Source of the DNA: Candolleomyces eurysporus
Lineage: Eukaryota; Basidiomycota; Agaricomycetes; Agaricales; Psathyrellaceae
Assembly (NCBI GenBank): GCA_027579435.1
Contig: JANBPK010000713.1
Coordinates: 62,001-126,000, forward strand
Length of the DNA: 64,000 nucleotides
Direction of reading: 5' to 3'
A program made the position numbers and the translations under genes. The notes below the pieces were generated by a model. It did not search any database and had not been told where the DNA came from. It worked only from the letters and a program-made list of their open reading frames with translations. Of the stretch, positions 22,001 through 34,151 are shown in pieces (within the stretch, counting starts at the first letter, position 1; every line of letters starts with the position of its first letter).

Positions 22001-25000
22001 GCAGAAGGAAAGATGATGTCAGCATCTTTCTCTCCGAGCTCCTCGAGAGCCAAACATCCTTTTGAGAAATTTCATTCGGACCTTAAGGAATTCCCGATCA
22101 AATCATATCATAAAGTTTAAATACTTTATCAGCTTCCTTGATGACTATTCTTCCTATTGTTGGATTACGTTATTAAAGACCAAGGATGATGCTATTAAAT
22201 CATTCCGGCACTTTGTTGCCATGGTTAAAACACAATTCAATTCCGTAATCAAAGGTCTCATGACCGATTTCGGTGGAGAATATAAGTCTCGCGCTTTTGA
22301 TAACCTACTCAAAGAGATTGGAATCAAAGTGTTGGCCTCAGCGCCAAGGACTCCTCAACAAAATGGGAGAGCTGAACAATTGAACAGGACTATTATGGAC
22401 AAGGCGGAAGCCATGCGGCATTACGCTAGTATTCCTCAGTCCTGGTGGGAATTCTCAGTGGAACATGCGGTACACATTTATAATCGAACTCCGATACGGA
22501 GATTAGATTATAGAACTCCGTATGAACTTCTTTATAAAGAAGCTCCTGACGTATCACATTTATGTGTTTTTGGTTGTCTAGCATGGGTCCGGATTGCTCC
22601 AGAGAGCCGACAGAATAAATTAAGTCTGAAGGCTAGACCCATGATTTATCTTGGCAACCGAAAAAGGGTTAAAGGGTTTCTATTTATGCATATTGCTGAT
22701 AATACGATACAAATAGGAACAAAGGCTATGTTCGATGAACAAGCCTTTCCCAAGTCCAAAGATTTCAAGTTACCGAAGTATACTTCAGTACATACTAAGT
22801 CAACAGATGGTGACAAAGAGAACGATGAGCCATCAGAATTCTCTGAGGAAGAATCTTTCACCAGAACGCGAAAGAAAGATTTCTCTCACACCCATCATCA
22901 AAGAGATCAGTTGCCTCCTTCCGACAGGAATAAGCCCGCAGACGATCCACCTGAACGGCAAGCCAAGATACCCAAGGAAAGACCTCAGGGGGAGCCTAGA
23001 CGCTCCGGCCGCCAGGTAAAACCTCCGAATCGACCAGGAAATGTCTATGGTGAATCGAAAGCACCCACGCAAATTCTGCGTGAGGTATCAGGGGAAAAAT
23101 CATGGTCAAAGGCAATTGGTGAGAAGCCGAAAGCTGCTCCCAAGCCTAAGCAGAAACAAAAAGGGAATCCTGGCCCGAGTTCTGCACCACCGCTTCCAGA
23201 AAATGTACCTCTTCCTCCAATACCAGTAGGCGAAGTCGATGATATTGACACTTCTTCGGCGAGGACGACTCCCACAGGATCTGAGTCCTTGTGGGATTCA
23301 TCAGATCGAGCATCTGATGTGCCCGAGCTTACCAAAGATAGAATCATCAATGATTATGGCAAGAAGAAGTGGAGCCGTCATGTTCAGAGAACAAAGCGGA
23401 GAAAGCAGAAGCAACAGAAAGCTACTGTTGCTGAACTGTGCTGCGATGGGGGAGAAGATTTTGTCAATTTTCTGCTAGCCCAAGCAGTTCCAGAAATGGA
23501 TTCTGACAAACTTCCTAATAAAAGTCCACGAGATTGGACCTTTNGAGATTTATTACGGCTACCTGAAGCCGAAAGAAGAGAATGGAGAAAGGCAATGTCC
23601 GAGGAGATTGATGCTCTCAAAGGACGCCAAGTCTTCAAACTCGTCGAACTCCTGCATGGGAGAAAGGCCATCAAAGGCAGATGGGTCTTTGATATTAAAT
23701 CCGACGGCTGAAAAAGGGCCCAATACGTTGCCAAGGGTTTCTCTCAAATCGAGGGAATAGATTTTGAAGCTTTATTCTCACCTGTTGTCAGGTATGAGAG
23801 TGTTCGTTTTGTCTTCGCACTGGCAGCCATTTACGGATGGTATATGACAGCTGTAGATGTAAAAACGGCATTTCTCTATGGGAAACTTGATGAAGAAATC
23901 TATATGGAACAACCCAAAGGCTTCTATCAAAAGGGTCAGGAACGGAAGGTTTACCATCTCTGCCGGGCCATTTATGGCCTCAAGCAAGCTGCTCGTGCAT
24001 GGTGGCAAGAGCTTGAACAGTCTGTGAAGAAAATGGGCTTTGTGCGTCTTCATTCAGACTCAGGNATATTCATATTCCGCTCTGATCTAGGNGNTGTCAT
24101 CCTAATTGCTTACGTGGATGACATCATCTTCTTTGGGAAGAAACCTCTTGCTGATGAGAAAAAGGCCAAATTTATGAAAAAATGGGAATGCCGAGATCTC
24201 GGAACGCCGACCGAGTTTCTCAGCATGCGCATCAAAATAGACGGAGATAAGATTAGTCTTGATCAATCCGTTTATCTTGAGAAGGTTCTAGACCGCTTCG
24301 GCATGACAAATGCCAAGGTGGCACGAACTCCCATGGTTGAAGGGTATTACCCTTCAAAGCATACAGGGCCAAATAACTTGACGCTTACGCGCAAGCATCA
24401 ATCAGTGATCGGATCCCTGCTCTATCTAATGCTAGGGACACGACCCGATATTGCCTACGCTGTTACCAAAATGGCACAGCATTGCGCCAACCCGACAGAA
24501 GAGCACTTATCTAAGGCTCTTTATATAATGAAATATTTGGCGGGTACTCGTAACTATTCTCTAGTTTACAAAGGACACAAGGGCATGGCCTTTGGTCTCA
24601 AGTCATATACCGACGCTGATTACGCCCAAGATCCTACGCACAGGCTCTCCCAAACGGGCAATCTAGTCCTCCTCGCAAGCGGCGCAGTTTCTTGGAAATC
24701 ATTCACCCAAAAATCGATAGCTACGTCATCAACAGAAGCCGAATATATGGCCCTGTTTGATTGTGCAAAGCAAGTTGCATGGCTTCGGCTGCTTTTGGGA
24801 GAATTAGGGTTTCCAATGAAAGCTCCCACACCGATCTATGTTGATAATCAAGGCGCTATTTTTAACGCCTCAAATCCAGTAATGGAAAAGCGCACAAAAC
24901 ATATTGAAGTGCGTTATCACAAGATCAGGGAGTATGTAGAAGAAAAGCGAGTGAGCTTATTCTACATCCCGACCAACGAAAACCCAGCGGATATATTTAC

Positions 25001-25064
25001 TAAACCCCTTGGATGGGTTAAGTTTGAAACATTCCGCAAGTCTTTAGGCTTGGTATTTCACTAA
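19040..25064 (+). pseudogene. Copia A gag-pol polyprotein, broken
   Basis: One long frame encodes gag (DGSNY..TMELYLLS, CKWYKF-like block, basic GKGKGKAKA) and a linker domain (GKVWYKECMETGEIIE). Protease follows with WILDSGASQH. Integrase has the zinc module WHQRLGHPS..CSGCAEGK and a core with FHSDLKEF, TDFGGEYKS and QQNGRAEQLNR. RT has AVDVKTAFLYGKLDEEIY and YVDDIIFFG, and RNase H has YTDADYAQ and TSSTEAEYMAL. Breaks are TGA 19106, TAG 19697, TGA 21263, a one-base frameshift near 22115, and TGA 23709. Where copia B can be compared, the first, second and third stops correspond to CGA, CAG and CAA, so gag and pol were one continuous frame in the ancestor. Confidence 0.92.
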
Positions 25065-25100
25065 GCATAATAGGCGCTTAACTATTCACTGTGGAATAGA

Positions 25101-25113
25101 ACGCGAAGGGGAG
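25101..25113 (+). other. Polypurine tract of copia A
   Basis: ACGCGAAGGGGAG lies directly before the next LTR start TGTTGAAC, the expected site for plus-strand priming. Confidence 0.7.
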
Positions 25114-25458
25114 TGTTGAACTTATGTGAAATAGACGCCTGTTCCATGGCGCTTATTGCATAAACCACTATAAATAGTATTACGTAGTAAACTCGGTATA
25201 TAGTAGGTCTAGTAGTATTCTCGGTTCAGCTTCTAGAGCAAAGCGTCATAATGGCGTTAGTATTACGCCTTAAGCACGCAATGCTCAGTCATCCTATGTG
25301 CACAGACCACAAGGTGACAATACGTGACGTTACAGTCACATATTCGAGTAGTATATAAACTGTGTAGTTTAGTACGAATAAAGCTCGAAGCACTTTCTAT
25401 TAAGCAAAGTCAGTAGTACATCCCTCTAGCATCACTCTATAGTCGATCCCTGTATAAC
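25114..25458 (+). repeat. Copia LTR shared by tandem copies A and B
   Basis: It starts TGTTGAACTTATG and has a TATA box (TATATAAA, 25352-25359). It serves as right LTR of A and left LTR of B. Its second half is nearly identical to fragment C at 38552-38735 but visibly more different from the left LTR of A, which suggests that it belongs to the B/C lineage. Confidence 0.8.
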
Positions 25459-25461
25459 GGT

Positions 25462-25683
25462 ATGTCTCAACAACATACTCTCCCTACTTGTAGCTGTGGC
25501 ACTGCTGGACTCGCATTACCATGCGAGAAATGCTGTCTAACAACTCCTGGAAATCATACTCCTCCATCTGTTCCTGGAGGATCTCATTCTCCCAAATCTA
25601 GCTTGGATAAAGAGAACCAATCATCGCAGGCACCAATTGACAGGACCCTTGATGGATCTGATGATCCATCTTGGAAGCTTTAG
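25462..25683 (+). CDS. Copia B leader ORF1, short 73 aa form
   Basis: It starts MSQQHTLPTCSC with the same cysteine cluster as the long form (CSCGTAGLALPCEKCC) and ends DGSDDPSWKL. The middle of the A version, about 900 bp, is absent, and the joint follows CTGTCTAACA. The frame is kept across the joint. It lies inside the candidate intron 25460-25835. Function unknown. Confidence 0.42.
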   Translation: MSQQHTLPTCSCGTAGLALPCEKCCLTTPGNHTPPSVPGGSHSPKSSLDKENQSSQAPIDRTLDGSDDPSWKL

Positions 25684-25835
25684 ATTGTAGAGATCCTTCC
25701 GGTTCGTTAGGTAACATGGAAACATGGTAACTACGGCCGGAAGTACGGGTAAAGCTTGCAGGTGGCTCATTCTTTTTTCCCATGTGTTATTATCATGGAA
25801 AATCTGTACAAGTTCGCTGACATCTTCCTTTTTAG

Positions 25836-27618
25836 ATGTCGCACTCCAAGACCGATGCTGCCTACAATGCCGTCCCCTCTCTCAACGGATCCAACTATGT
25901 ACGATGTGCCCAGACTATGGAGCTTTACCTCCTTAGTAGGAGCATGTGGCAGATAGTAGATGGGAAGATTACCAAGCCCACCTCCTCTGGAGAGGCGCAG
26001 GACGCTTGGGTAGAGAAGTCTGATGTGGCCAAAGGGCTGCTCCTTCTCAAACTCCGGGAGGATCTAAGGAGTGATCACATGGCTTCTGATGCTCCTAAGA
26101 TCTGGACAGATCTTAAAACCAGATATGGGGCAACTTCCGATTTGCAGGTCTTTTCATGGTTCTGCAAATGGTATAAGTTTGCCATCCCAGGTACCCAGAG
26201 TCCACAGAAGGAATTCGCACACTGGGACCTGCTGGTTAGTAAGATGAAGTCTGCCTCCATGGTAATCCTGGAGAAAATCCTTGCCATGCAGCTGATGGCC
26301 ATAATGCCACTGGCTTATTCTAACATCGTGCCCCTTATGGTGGCTGATATCAATAAGAAGGAGTTGACCGTTGAAAAGGTCAAATCCTATATGCTTACGG
26401 AGTGGGAAAGGAAGCAGAAGCCGGGCAAGAAAGCCCTGGCTAACCGCATCTCCACCGTCCAGCGGAAGGGGAATGCTCCCCTTTTCAACCAGCAGCAGAA
26501 GGCTTCACACCCTACTTCCTCCTCTTCTAAGCAGCGCGCGGACCGACCGCAGCAGCAGCAACAACAGAAGAAGGAGAAACGACAGCGTGCCGGCCGTTCC
26601 AAGAAAGGGAAAGGCAAGGGCAAGGTGAAAGCCAACGCTGCCGATACTGGTTCCGATTCTGAATCGGACACTCCACAAGCAGATAACCTTTTTGCATCCC
26701 TCTCTCTTGCTGATCGCATTCAGCCCGCCACCTCCTCTTCTGTTGCTGACAGTTTGTCGCCAGAAGAGGACCCATCATTCAAACTTGTGCAGAAACGACT
26801 TGCCCATATGGCCAACAATCCCATCGGCAAGAAAACTACCTCGAAGGGGTCTTCCTACCAGAATAATCCCTTCGCACTCCCATTCGAAGTCCAACCACCG
26901 ATCAACTCCCTTGAGTATGATCCAGCTTGCTCACAGGCGCACTACGATGCCGTTCACACCCCCNAACTTCCAATCTCATCTCACATTTCCCCCTCTTACG
27001 TCTCCTCCCAGAGTTATTCCGGGAGCGACTGACGGACCCATTGCTTCCGGTTCGGGATATGTCCCGAACTACACAATCGGCCTTCCCAGACTTCGTGGAG
27101 GAAACTCCAAGAAGTCCAGTGATCCTCGCCCACCTCCCAAGACCAAAGCTACTGTTACGCTTATTAGCGGTAGAGGGGCTGTTTCTCAGACTGTCGCCGA
27201 AAATTCGCCAGTCCAACAGAATGAAACCCCTCCATCAGTGTACCCTTGCGTTGAGAAATCACGCAAGGTACAGAATCCCTTGAGGTGGTGAAAACCACCA
27301 AGACAATGAAGACACTTGAAAGAGCAAACTTCAATTCTGACAAGCAAATGGCTCCGACTGATGAGGTCGCTATGGTAGAGATGCAGGAAATAGAAGCAAG
27401 GGATGAGGCATTATTCACGGATGATGAAGATGCCGTCTCCATTTGTTTGGTACCAAGTGGTCGCAAGAGATCTAGATCTCTTTCGCCAGACCCTGAAAGA
27501 CCGACAATTTGGATCCTTCTATTGTTGCTGACTTGGGTCGCACAGAGAAGCCCAAATTGGGAACACTTTCCTATGACAAATTCTGGCATATGTACGGGAA
27601 AGAAAGTCCTTTCCTCGT
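25836..27618 (+). pseudogene. Copia B gag-pol, left part, cut by the gypsy insertion
   Basis: ATG follows the acceptor CTTCCTTTTTAG. The gag domain (LNGSNYVRCAQTMELYLLS, WFCKWYKFAIPGTQSP) and the basic linker KKGKGKGKVKA match copia A closely. A shift coincides with an N near 26964, one base is lost near 27280, and a short deletion near 27505 removes residues present in A. The frame ends at the gypsy LTR start after CCTTTCCTCGT. Its continuation is at 36814. Confidence 0.9.
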
Positions 27619-28072
27619 TGTGGGGATCGCTAGTGCGCTGCACGCGCCCACCATTACACAAGTCCCGATTAGGGGGATTGCTTCCCTAATCAAGACACGG
27701 CCTCCTCCATTCTCCCTTATCGACTCCTGTCGCCCCAAGCGAGCTCCGAAGGCATCGCACAGGACGACGGAGCTCCGCAGGACTCAACTCCTGACCAGGA
27801 GTCGACTTTCCCGAGGTTTAGTTCATGTGTTTCTCTTACGATAGTTGCAGTCTTGATATATGTATGACTTAGGAGACTTGGTCTCCTCAGTTAGATTCCC
27901 CTTCCCNTCTTTCTCTTTCCCGCTCTCCCTATATCTGACTCAATCCAATAACATTATATTTCGCTCTCGACCTACACATCGAGTTCGGTACTGCTCAAGG
28001 ACGACAGCTTGTGACACCTCTCAAGACATCCAGCTTCCCCCTTTCGCACTCACGAGAGCCTTGCGCTCTACA
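27619..28072 (+). repeat. Gypsy 5' LTR (454 bp)
   Basis: It starts TGTGGGGATCGC and ends GCTCTACA. It differs from the 3' LTR at nine positions (plus one N), all transitions, seven of them at CpG. Confidence 0.95.
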
Positions 28073-28075
28073 TAA

Positions 28076-28093
28076 TTGGAGCCCACCGTGAGG
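28076..28093 (+). other. Gypsy primer-binding site
   Basis: TTGGAGCCCACCGTGAGG starts three bases after the LTR end. It matches the site of the left gypsy element at 17 of 18 positions. Confidence 0.75.
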
Positions 28094-28256
28094 GGGGNTT
28101 CCCCAGTCTCAACAGACACATAGGCCGTCTCGAACACTACATCAAGAGCTTATTCTCGCCGTAAACTCACCTCTCTCAGCACATCAGGATCAATTACCAT
28201 CCTATCTTCAACCACATACCAGGAGAAGAACGACCCTGGAACGAACACAAGAGCCA

Positions 28257-30074
28257 GTGTTGGACACACCAGACGACCAGACCAGCTATCCCTTAATTAC
28301 CAGGGACTCATCTCTCGATCTCACACCTCCAACCAGACCTCTAAATCTTCCATCTGCACCCAACCCGACGAGAATATATTCGAGTAACCGTCCACCACCG
28401 GTGCTACAACCAAGAAGCCAATTTACCGCTCCACTTACCCCTTACGATAACGCTCGCCTGAACCCTGCTCAGTGGTCACCGGACAGCAACTCTCCTAAAA
28501 GCCCCTCATCAACAACTTCCACGGTCGATTTCAAGTCAACAATCTTCAACATGACGAGTGAACACGGGGAAGACTCACCACAAACCTCTGAAGCGCCCAT
28601 TCAGATGCCTCGACGGAACGAACGGCGCGCTCCTTCGTTCAATGGATCAGGGGCGTTCCTCCCACAATTCTTTCGCGATTTTGAAAACATAGCGCATACA
28701 AATGGATTACCTGAAGACCAGTACCTCTCGAAAGTGCTAGATTATGCAAGGGTCGACGACTACGATCTATGGAAGCAACTCACCGAGGAAACAGGCGCCA
28801 CCTGGGATTCGTTCAAGAAGCACGTCGCTAGATTCTATTCGGGAGCCGATGACGACCGAAGACATACTGTCAGCGACCTGAATAGGCTATGTGAAGCGAT
28901 GGCTACACGACAGAAGGTATCGAGAGCGGAATTCAGCGAATTTTATCGCAAGTTCTACACGATGGTCACGTACCTGCAACAACACAGCAAGCTGTTGGAT
29001 CAAGAAGTCTCCGATATGCTGCTCAGATCCTTCAACTTCACTCTTCGATGTGCGGTTGAGGCAAAGCTCGATGCAACACATCCGTCGCACCACCCGGACG
29101 ATCCATACGAATTGAAGCAACTGGTCGACGCAATCGAGTTGGTTCTGGCCAAGACAGCGCGGGAACATCCGATCGGCCAAAACGGGTCTAGCAGCACTCT
29201 CCCGCACCCGTCCACCATTGGGAACGAAGCCTCCAAGCTTCCTGCACGACCTACATACGACGCTAGTGGTTTCAGCGACCCTGAAAAGTTTGGAAGACTC
29301 ACGGATTCGATCAGTACGGCCATGCAGATGCTCTCCACTATGATGGAGACCTTCAGCGTCTCAGTCGGCAACGGTCAGCGCTCGAGCGGACGAAACGGCC
29401 CCTCCAACAATACAAACTCGTTCCGAGGATGTGCTCTGTGTTCTGACACGACTCATTTCAAGAGAAACTGCACGAAGATAGAAGATCTGATCAGTAAAGG
29501 GCTGTGCAAGCGCGGAGATAGAGGCTTGATCTGCCTACCGAACGGCGACCGGGTTAACCAATCAACAGCCTCTGGCAAGAACATTATCGAAAGGGTTGAG
29601 AATTGGCACAAGGCAAGGCAGCAGAATGCAAACCCCACAAATGTTGTGTCTACGAACATCTGGAATATCGTGGAGGCAGAAGGTCTGAGTAATGACGTCA
29701 TGGAAACCGAACAAGCGCCCGTGTCTAGTGCCTTCATCAACGAAATTACAAACGAGTCGTGCAGCGTTAGCAATCAAGTGGAAGCAGACGACTTACCTTT
29801 GCTTGAGGCTGCGCTATTCCAGACAACGTTGAAGGTGGAGGCTGCACAGAAGAAAGTTGCGGAACGAGACGGACATAGGAAACCGACAACCCGGAGCCAG
29901 TCTAAAAATGGCGCAAGCGGGACTTCCAAGGCAGACCAGGACAAGACATCTGCGGTTGACAGCTCGTCTGCTATCGTCAAGAATACGCAAGGCAATCCGT
30001 CTCCGGTTGTGAATAACCCCACTCCCATGTCAGATACGGTCAATACAAGCTTGGGCCCCCAATATCGTTATTGA
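28257..30074 (+). CDS. Gypsy gag with CCHC zinc knuckle
   Basis: The frame is open from before 28257; the first in-frame ATG is at 28551 (MTSEHGEDSPQ), and I regard that as the likely start. The gag domain follows (APSFNGSGAFLPQFFRDFEN, WDSFKKHVARFYSG, EFSEFYRKFYTMVTYL). Further on is one zinc knuckle, CALCSDTTHFKRNC (C-x2-C-x4-H-x4-C). The tail is Lys/Ser-rich. TGA at 30072 ends it, but the same frame continues directly into protease (APIEDAKSLAAL), so gag and protease were probably one frame with this stop a CGA-to-TGA change, or a read-through site. Confidence 0.85.
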   Translation: MLDTPDDQTSYPLITRDSSLDLTPPTRPLNLPSAPNPTRIYSSNRPPPVLQPRSQFTAPLTPYDNARLNPAQWSPDSNSPKSPSSTTSTVDFKSTIFNMTSEHGEDSPQTSEAPIQMPRRNERRAPSFNGSGAFLPQFFRDFENIAHTNGLPEDQYLSKVLDYARVDDYDLWKQLTEETGATWDSFKKHVARFYSGADDDRRHTVSDLNRLCEAMATRQKVSRAEFSEFYRKFYTMVTYLQQHSKLLDQEVSDMLLRSFNFTLRCAVEAKLDATHPSHHPDDPYELKQLVDAIELVLAKTAREHPIGQNGSSSTLPHPSTIGNEASKLPARPTYDASGFSDPEKFGRLTDSISTAMQMLSTMMETFSVSVGNGQRSSGRNGPSNNTNSFRGCALCSDTTHFKRNCTKIEDLISKGLCKRGDRGLICLPNGDRVNQSTASGKNIIERVENWHKARQQNANPTNVVSTNIWNIVEAEGLSNDVMETEQAPVSSAFINEITNESCSVSNQVEADDLPLLEAALFQTTLKVEAAQKKVAERDGHRKPTTRSQSKNGASGTSKADQDKTSAVDSSSAIVKNTQGNPSPVVNNPTPMSDTVNTSLGPQYRY

Positions 30075-30785
30075 GCGCCCATTGAAGATGCCAAATCGCT
30101 GGCAGCTCTCACCGAGAGAAGTTTGGACACCCCAATCACTGTTACCCTTCGAGATCTACTGGGCATTGCGCCTGACCTTAGGAAGAACGTTAAGGAGCTA
30201 GTAACCGCCAAGCGAATTCCGACAGAAGGTGCATCGGCAGCGACGTTCGACAACGTCATCGTGAGCAAAACGGAGTGCGAAACCGTCGAGACTCTTCTGG
30301 CAGCACTACCCCCACCCCCTGGAGGAAATGGAACGATAGTAGCCAACTCCTCTGAGTCCCTCAGGACAATGTCGGTCAAGCTGAATAACAAATTACAAGT
30401 CAATGCGATCCTCGACGACGGCTCTCAGATTATCAGGCTACGACGCGAACTATGGGAGAAGCTTGGAGTACCTGTTCGATCAGACCACAAGCTCACCATG
30501 GAATCAGCGAATACGACTACTAGCGATACAAAAGGTCTTATTCCGAATCTGAAGGTCACGATTGGGGGATGTGACTTTTATCTGCAAGTCCAGGTTGTCG
30601 ACAATGCGAGCTACGACATGCTCTTGGGACGACCCTTCCATGTCTTAACCGAAGCCATGGTTCGCCACTTCAAGAACGGAGATGCAACGGCTACCCTCAC
30701 TGATCCTAACACCGGCGCCATCATCACGGTTCCCACCAAAGCTCGGAACCCGAAGCAGGATGGCTACGTCGAGGTGGATTTTTAG
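30075..30785 (+). CDS. Gypsy aspartic protease region
   Basis: It is in frame with gag and separated only by the TGA at 30072. The catalytic motif appears as NAILDDGSQIIRL (the D-D/S-G of retropepsins), with the second part YDMLLGRPFHVL. A TAG follows VEVDF at 30785. RT continues in another frame. There is no independent start; the product would come from a gag-pro polyprotein. Confidence 0.75.
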   Translation, partial: APIEDAKSLAALTERSLDTPITVTLRDLLGIAPDLRKNVKELVTAKRIPTEGASAATFDNVIVSKTECETVETLLAALPPPPGGNGTIVANSSESLRTMSVKLNNKLQVNAILDDGSQIIRLRRELWEKLGVPVRSDHKLTMESANTTTSDTKGLIPNLKVTIGGCDFYLQVQVVDNASYDMLLGRPFHVLTEAMVRHFKNGDATATLTDPNTGAIITVPTKARNPKQDGYVEVDF

Positions 30786-30787
30786 GT

Positions 30788-33700
30788 GTGGTGGAGGATG
30801 TGACAAGCAGTACAGGACGATACCCGGCCAATCCTGGAACTGCTACCTCCTCAGATACCCCGGCCAATTCATCTGTCTCTTATATTAACTCTATTCTTTC
30901 TCAATCTACAGTGTCACAGAATCCGCTATCATCACTTGAACAACCAGGTTTCAAGAACTATACCCGGGAAAACGCTGTCAACATAATCGAAATTTCACTT
31001 CAGGAGGAAGACGGTGCGGTACCAGTCGCTGAATTCGAATCTTTCAAGTACAAGAAGGTGGCGAATCGTGTCAAACCCGTTGCTGCGCTGCTACCTCCCC
31101 AATTTCGTGTCGAAAGGCACATTCCATCTGACCCACTGGCCGACTTACCAGAACTACCGACTAACCCTCCAGAGTTCAAGCCAGGAGAACGCTACACACG
31201 CGAGCGAGCAGAGAAGATGAAGATTAACGAAGATGGCCTGCTCACAGAAGAAGAAGTCAAGCTTGTGCACGCCTTCTTCAACCTTAGTCAATACGCATTT
31301 GCCTGGGACGAATCAGAGAAGGGAATATTCTCTGAAGACTACCTACCACCAGTCAAGATTGCTACACTACCGCACGCCGTTTGGATACTCAAGAATATCC
31401 CAATTCCACCTGGACTATTCCCCAAGATTGTCAAGATCATCAAGGCGAAAATGGACTCTGGTGTAATCGAGCCCTCAAACGCGGCCTATCGCTCCCAATG
31501 GTTCTGGGTTCTCAAGAAGGATGGAAAATCGCGCAGAATCGTCCACAACGCTCTCTTCATCCCGACTCTCGCGACCTTACAACGTTTCAGACGCCACTAG
31601 GAACATTTCGACTTACCAGGATACCCATGGGCTACACCAACTCACAACAGGTGCAACACGGCGACCTCACTTTCCTGCTCCAAGACGAAATTCCTCACGT
31701 CACTTTACCCTTCGTCGATGATGTACCAGTCAAAGGGCCACCAACACGCTACGAGCTGCCTGGTGGAGGTTACGAAACCATCCCAGAAAACCCTGGTATA
31801 CGGCGATTTGTGTGGGAGCACATGAATGATGTCCTACGAGTTGTCTGGCGCATTCACAAGGCAGGAGGCACCTTCTCTGGCCCGAAAGCGCACATCTGTG
31901 TCTGAGAGGCGGTTATTGTCGGTCACCTATGCTCATATGAAGGTCGAAAACCTGTCCCAGATCGAGTTCAGAAGATTCGTGATTGGCCCATCCCTCGGGA
32001 TCTCACCAGCGTTCGCAGATTCCTAGGAACGGTGGGAACACTCAGGATGTTCATCAAGAACTATGCCGTTCACTCAGAACCACTTGTCAAGCTAACTCGG
32101 CGCAAGACGGAATTTGTCTTTGGCCCAACAGAGCTCGAGGCAATGGAGAAGATAAAGTACCTTGTGACAACTTGCCCCGCTATCAGACCAATCGACTATA
32201 GCTCCGACAACGAGGTTATCTTGGCAGTGGACTCGTCACAGATTGCTGTCGGCTATATCCTTTCACAAATGGGCGACGACGGTCTTCGTTATCCCTCGAG
32301 ATTTGGGTCAATTACATGGAACGAGCGAGAGCGACGATATTCTCAGTCCAAGATTGAGCTATTCGGCCTTTTCCGTGCCCTCAAAGACGTTCGGATATAC
32401 ATCATTGCAGTCAAGCGCCTAGTCGTTGAAGTAGACGCTCGTTACATCAAGGGCATGATCAATAACCCCGATATCCAACCTAACGCAACAATCAACAGGT
32501 GGATAGCTGGTGTACTCCTCTTTGATTTCGAGCTACGACATGTCCCGGCACATTGTCACGTTGCAGCAGACGGACTCTCAAGGCGCGAGCGATCCCCAAA
32601 CGATCCAGAAGATCAAGACGACTACGACGAGTGGATCGATTCAGCAAATGTGTTTTCCATGGAGGTTCTCAACCGGGGCCGCCAAAACCTTAATCTTCGC
32701 TCGACCCCTGGGTTCTCTCATCCTCGCAACACCAACAGCTTAAACCATGCCATCCTCAGTATTGGAGTACAGGAGCTGGAGATCCCTCGGTCAAGCAAAG
32801 CAATTGAAAGGGACAGACTCATAGAAGACATCAGAACGTACCTGGACACCCTTCGTCGACCCTCCGGACTTACAGAGGACGAATATAAGAAGTTCATCCG
32901 CTACGCATTCGATTTCTTTGTCATGGATGGAAAGCTGTTTCGCAAAGACCGGCACCAGCGACATCAGGTGGTAATTCCCCCTGGACGATGTCTCTCAATT
33001 CTGAGACAAGCGCATGACAACTTGGGTCACAAAGGAGTATTCACGGTCTCCAGCCGGCTGCTCGCCCGATTCTGGTGGCCACACTTGCTGGACGACGTCA
33101 AGTGGTATGTAAAGTCTTGTCACGAATGCCAAATTCGAAATGCGCACCGCTATCACATCCCACCAACTGTCCCAACTCCATTCTCGCTCTTCAGGAAGAT
33201 CTACATCGACACCATGTTCCTACCCCCATCACACGGTTTCACCTGCATAGTCCACACTCGGTGCTCGCTTTCGTCATACCCAGAATGGCGTATGCTTCGA
33301 ACCGAGAACGCTCGAAGTCTAGGTTCATTCATCTTCGAGGATATTCTCCGCTGGTATGGAATGATTGAGGAGATAGTCACTGACAATGGCCCCCCTTACG
33401 TCGCTGCAATCGGCTACCTCAAGGAATGCTACGGAATTCCCAACATTCGCATTTCGCCGTACAACTCACAAGCGAACGGTCCGGTTGAACGAAGACACTA
33501 CGACGTTCGAGAAGCACTCATGAAGGCCACAGAGAGAAACGAGTCTCAATGGCCAATCGTCGCACCTTCTGTATTCTGGGCCAAGCGCGTCACCATCCAG
33601 AAGTCCACCGGTTACTCCCCCTACTATATTGTGCACGGAATCGAGCTGATCTTTCCTTTCGACCTCACCGAAGCTACATTCATTGCACCACCTATTGACA

Positions 33701-34117
33701 GCACTATTTCTACTGAAGATCTCATCGCTCGACGAGCGATTCAACTTCAGAAGCGCCCGGAGGACCTACAACAAATCAAGGACACACTACACAAGTCAAG
33801 AATTGCCTCAGCTCAAGACTTCGAACGACGATTTGCAAATTCAATCAAGTACTCTCGTTCTGGCTCGCAACTCAATGCTGGACTCGTCGATAGGTGGAAA
33901 ATCAAAACCACGGTACCACGGGCCCCTTATCGTCGTCAGAAGAACAACTGGCGGATCATACATACTTGCCGAGCTCGATGGTTCAATCTCAAAGCTTTGC
34001 TTTGCCGCTTATCGACTTATCCCCTACACTCCTCGCAATGTCAAGAAAATTCCAGTCACAAGAATCACTAGATTGGACGGCGAGACCCTGGACTCGATGA
34101 CTCGAGACAGGGAGTAG
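30788..34117 (+). pseudogene. Gypsy RT-RNase H-integrase, broken
   Basis: The RT start is visible (SGVIEPSNAAYRSQWFWVL). Near 31560 the frame jumps from RRIVHN to SRDLTTFQTPLG, so the stretch with the first catalytic aspartate is missing. The second catalytic motif remains as PFVDDVPVKGP. TGA 31903 interrupts, then RNase H (ILAVDSSQIAVGYIL) and integrase follow. Integrase has the zinc module (LRQAHDNLGHKG, CHECQI) and the triad D (IYIDTMF), D (VTDNGPPY), E (GPVERRHYD). A frameshift near 33880 moves the C-terminus (GGKSKPRYHGPLIVVRRTTG) into another frame. It cannot transpose on its own. Confidence 0.92.
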
Positions 34118-34151
34118 GGTACATAGGGTATAACTCGCCTACACGTAAAAC

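Larger units (their letters stand above)
17406..25113 (+). mobile_element. Ty1/copia element A (5' LTR to polypurine tract), decayed
   Basis: It runs from the LTR start TGTTGAACTT to the polypurine tract before the next LTR. Order inside is leader ORF, gag, protease, integrase, reverse transcriptase, RNase H; integrase before RT defines copia. The element carries four nonsense codons and one frameshift. Its left LTR differs clearly from the LTR at its right, which instead matches the next copies. Confidence 0.9.
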
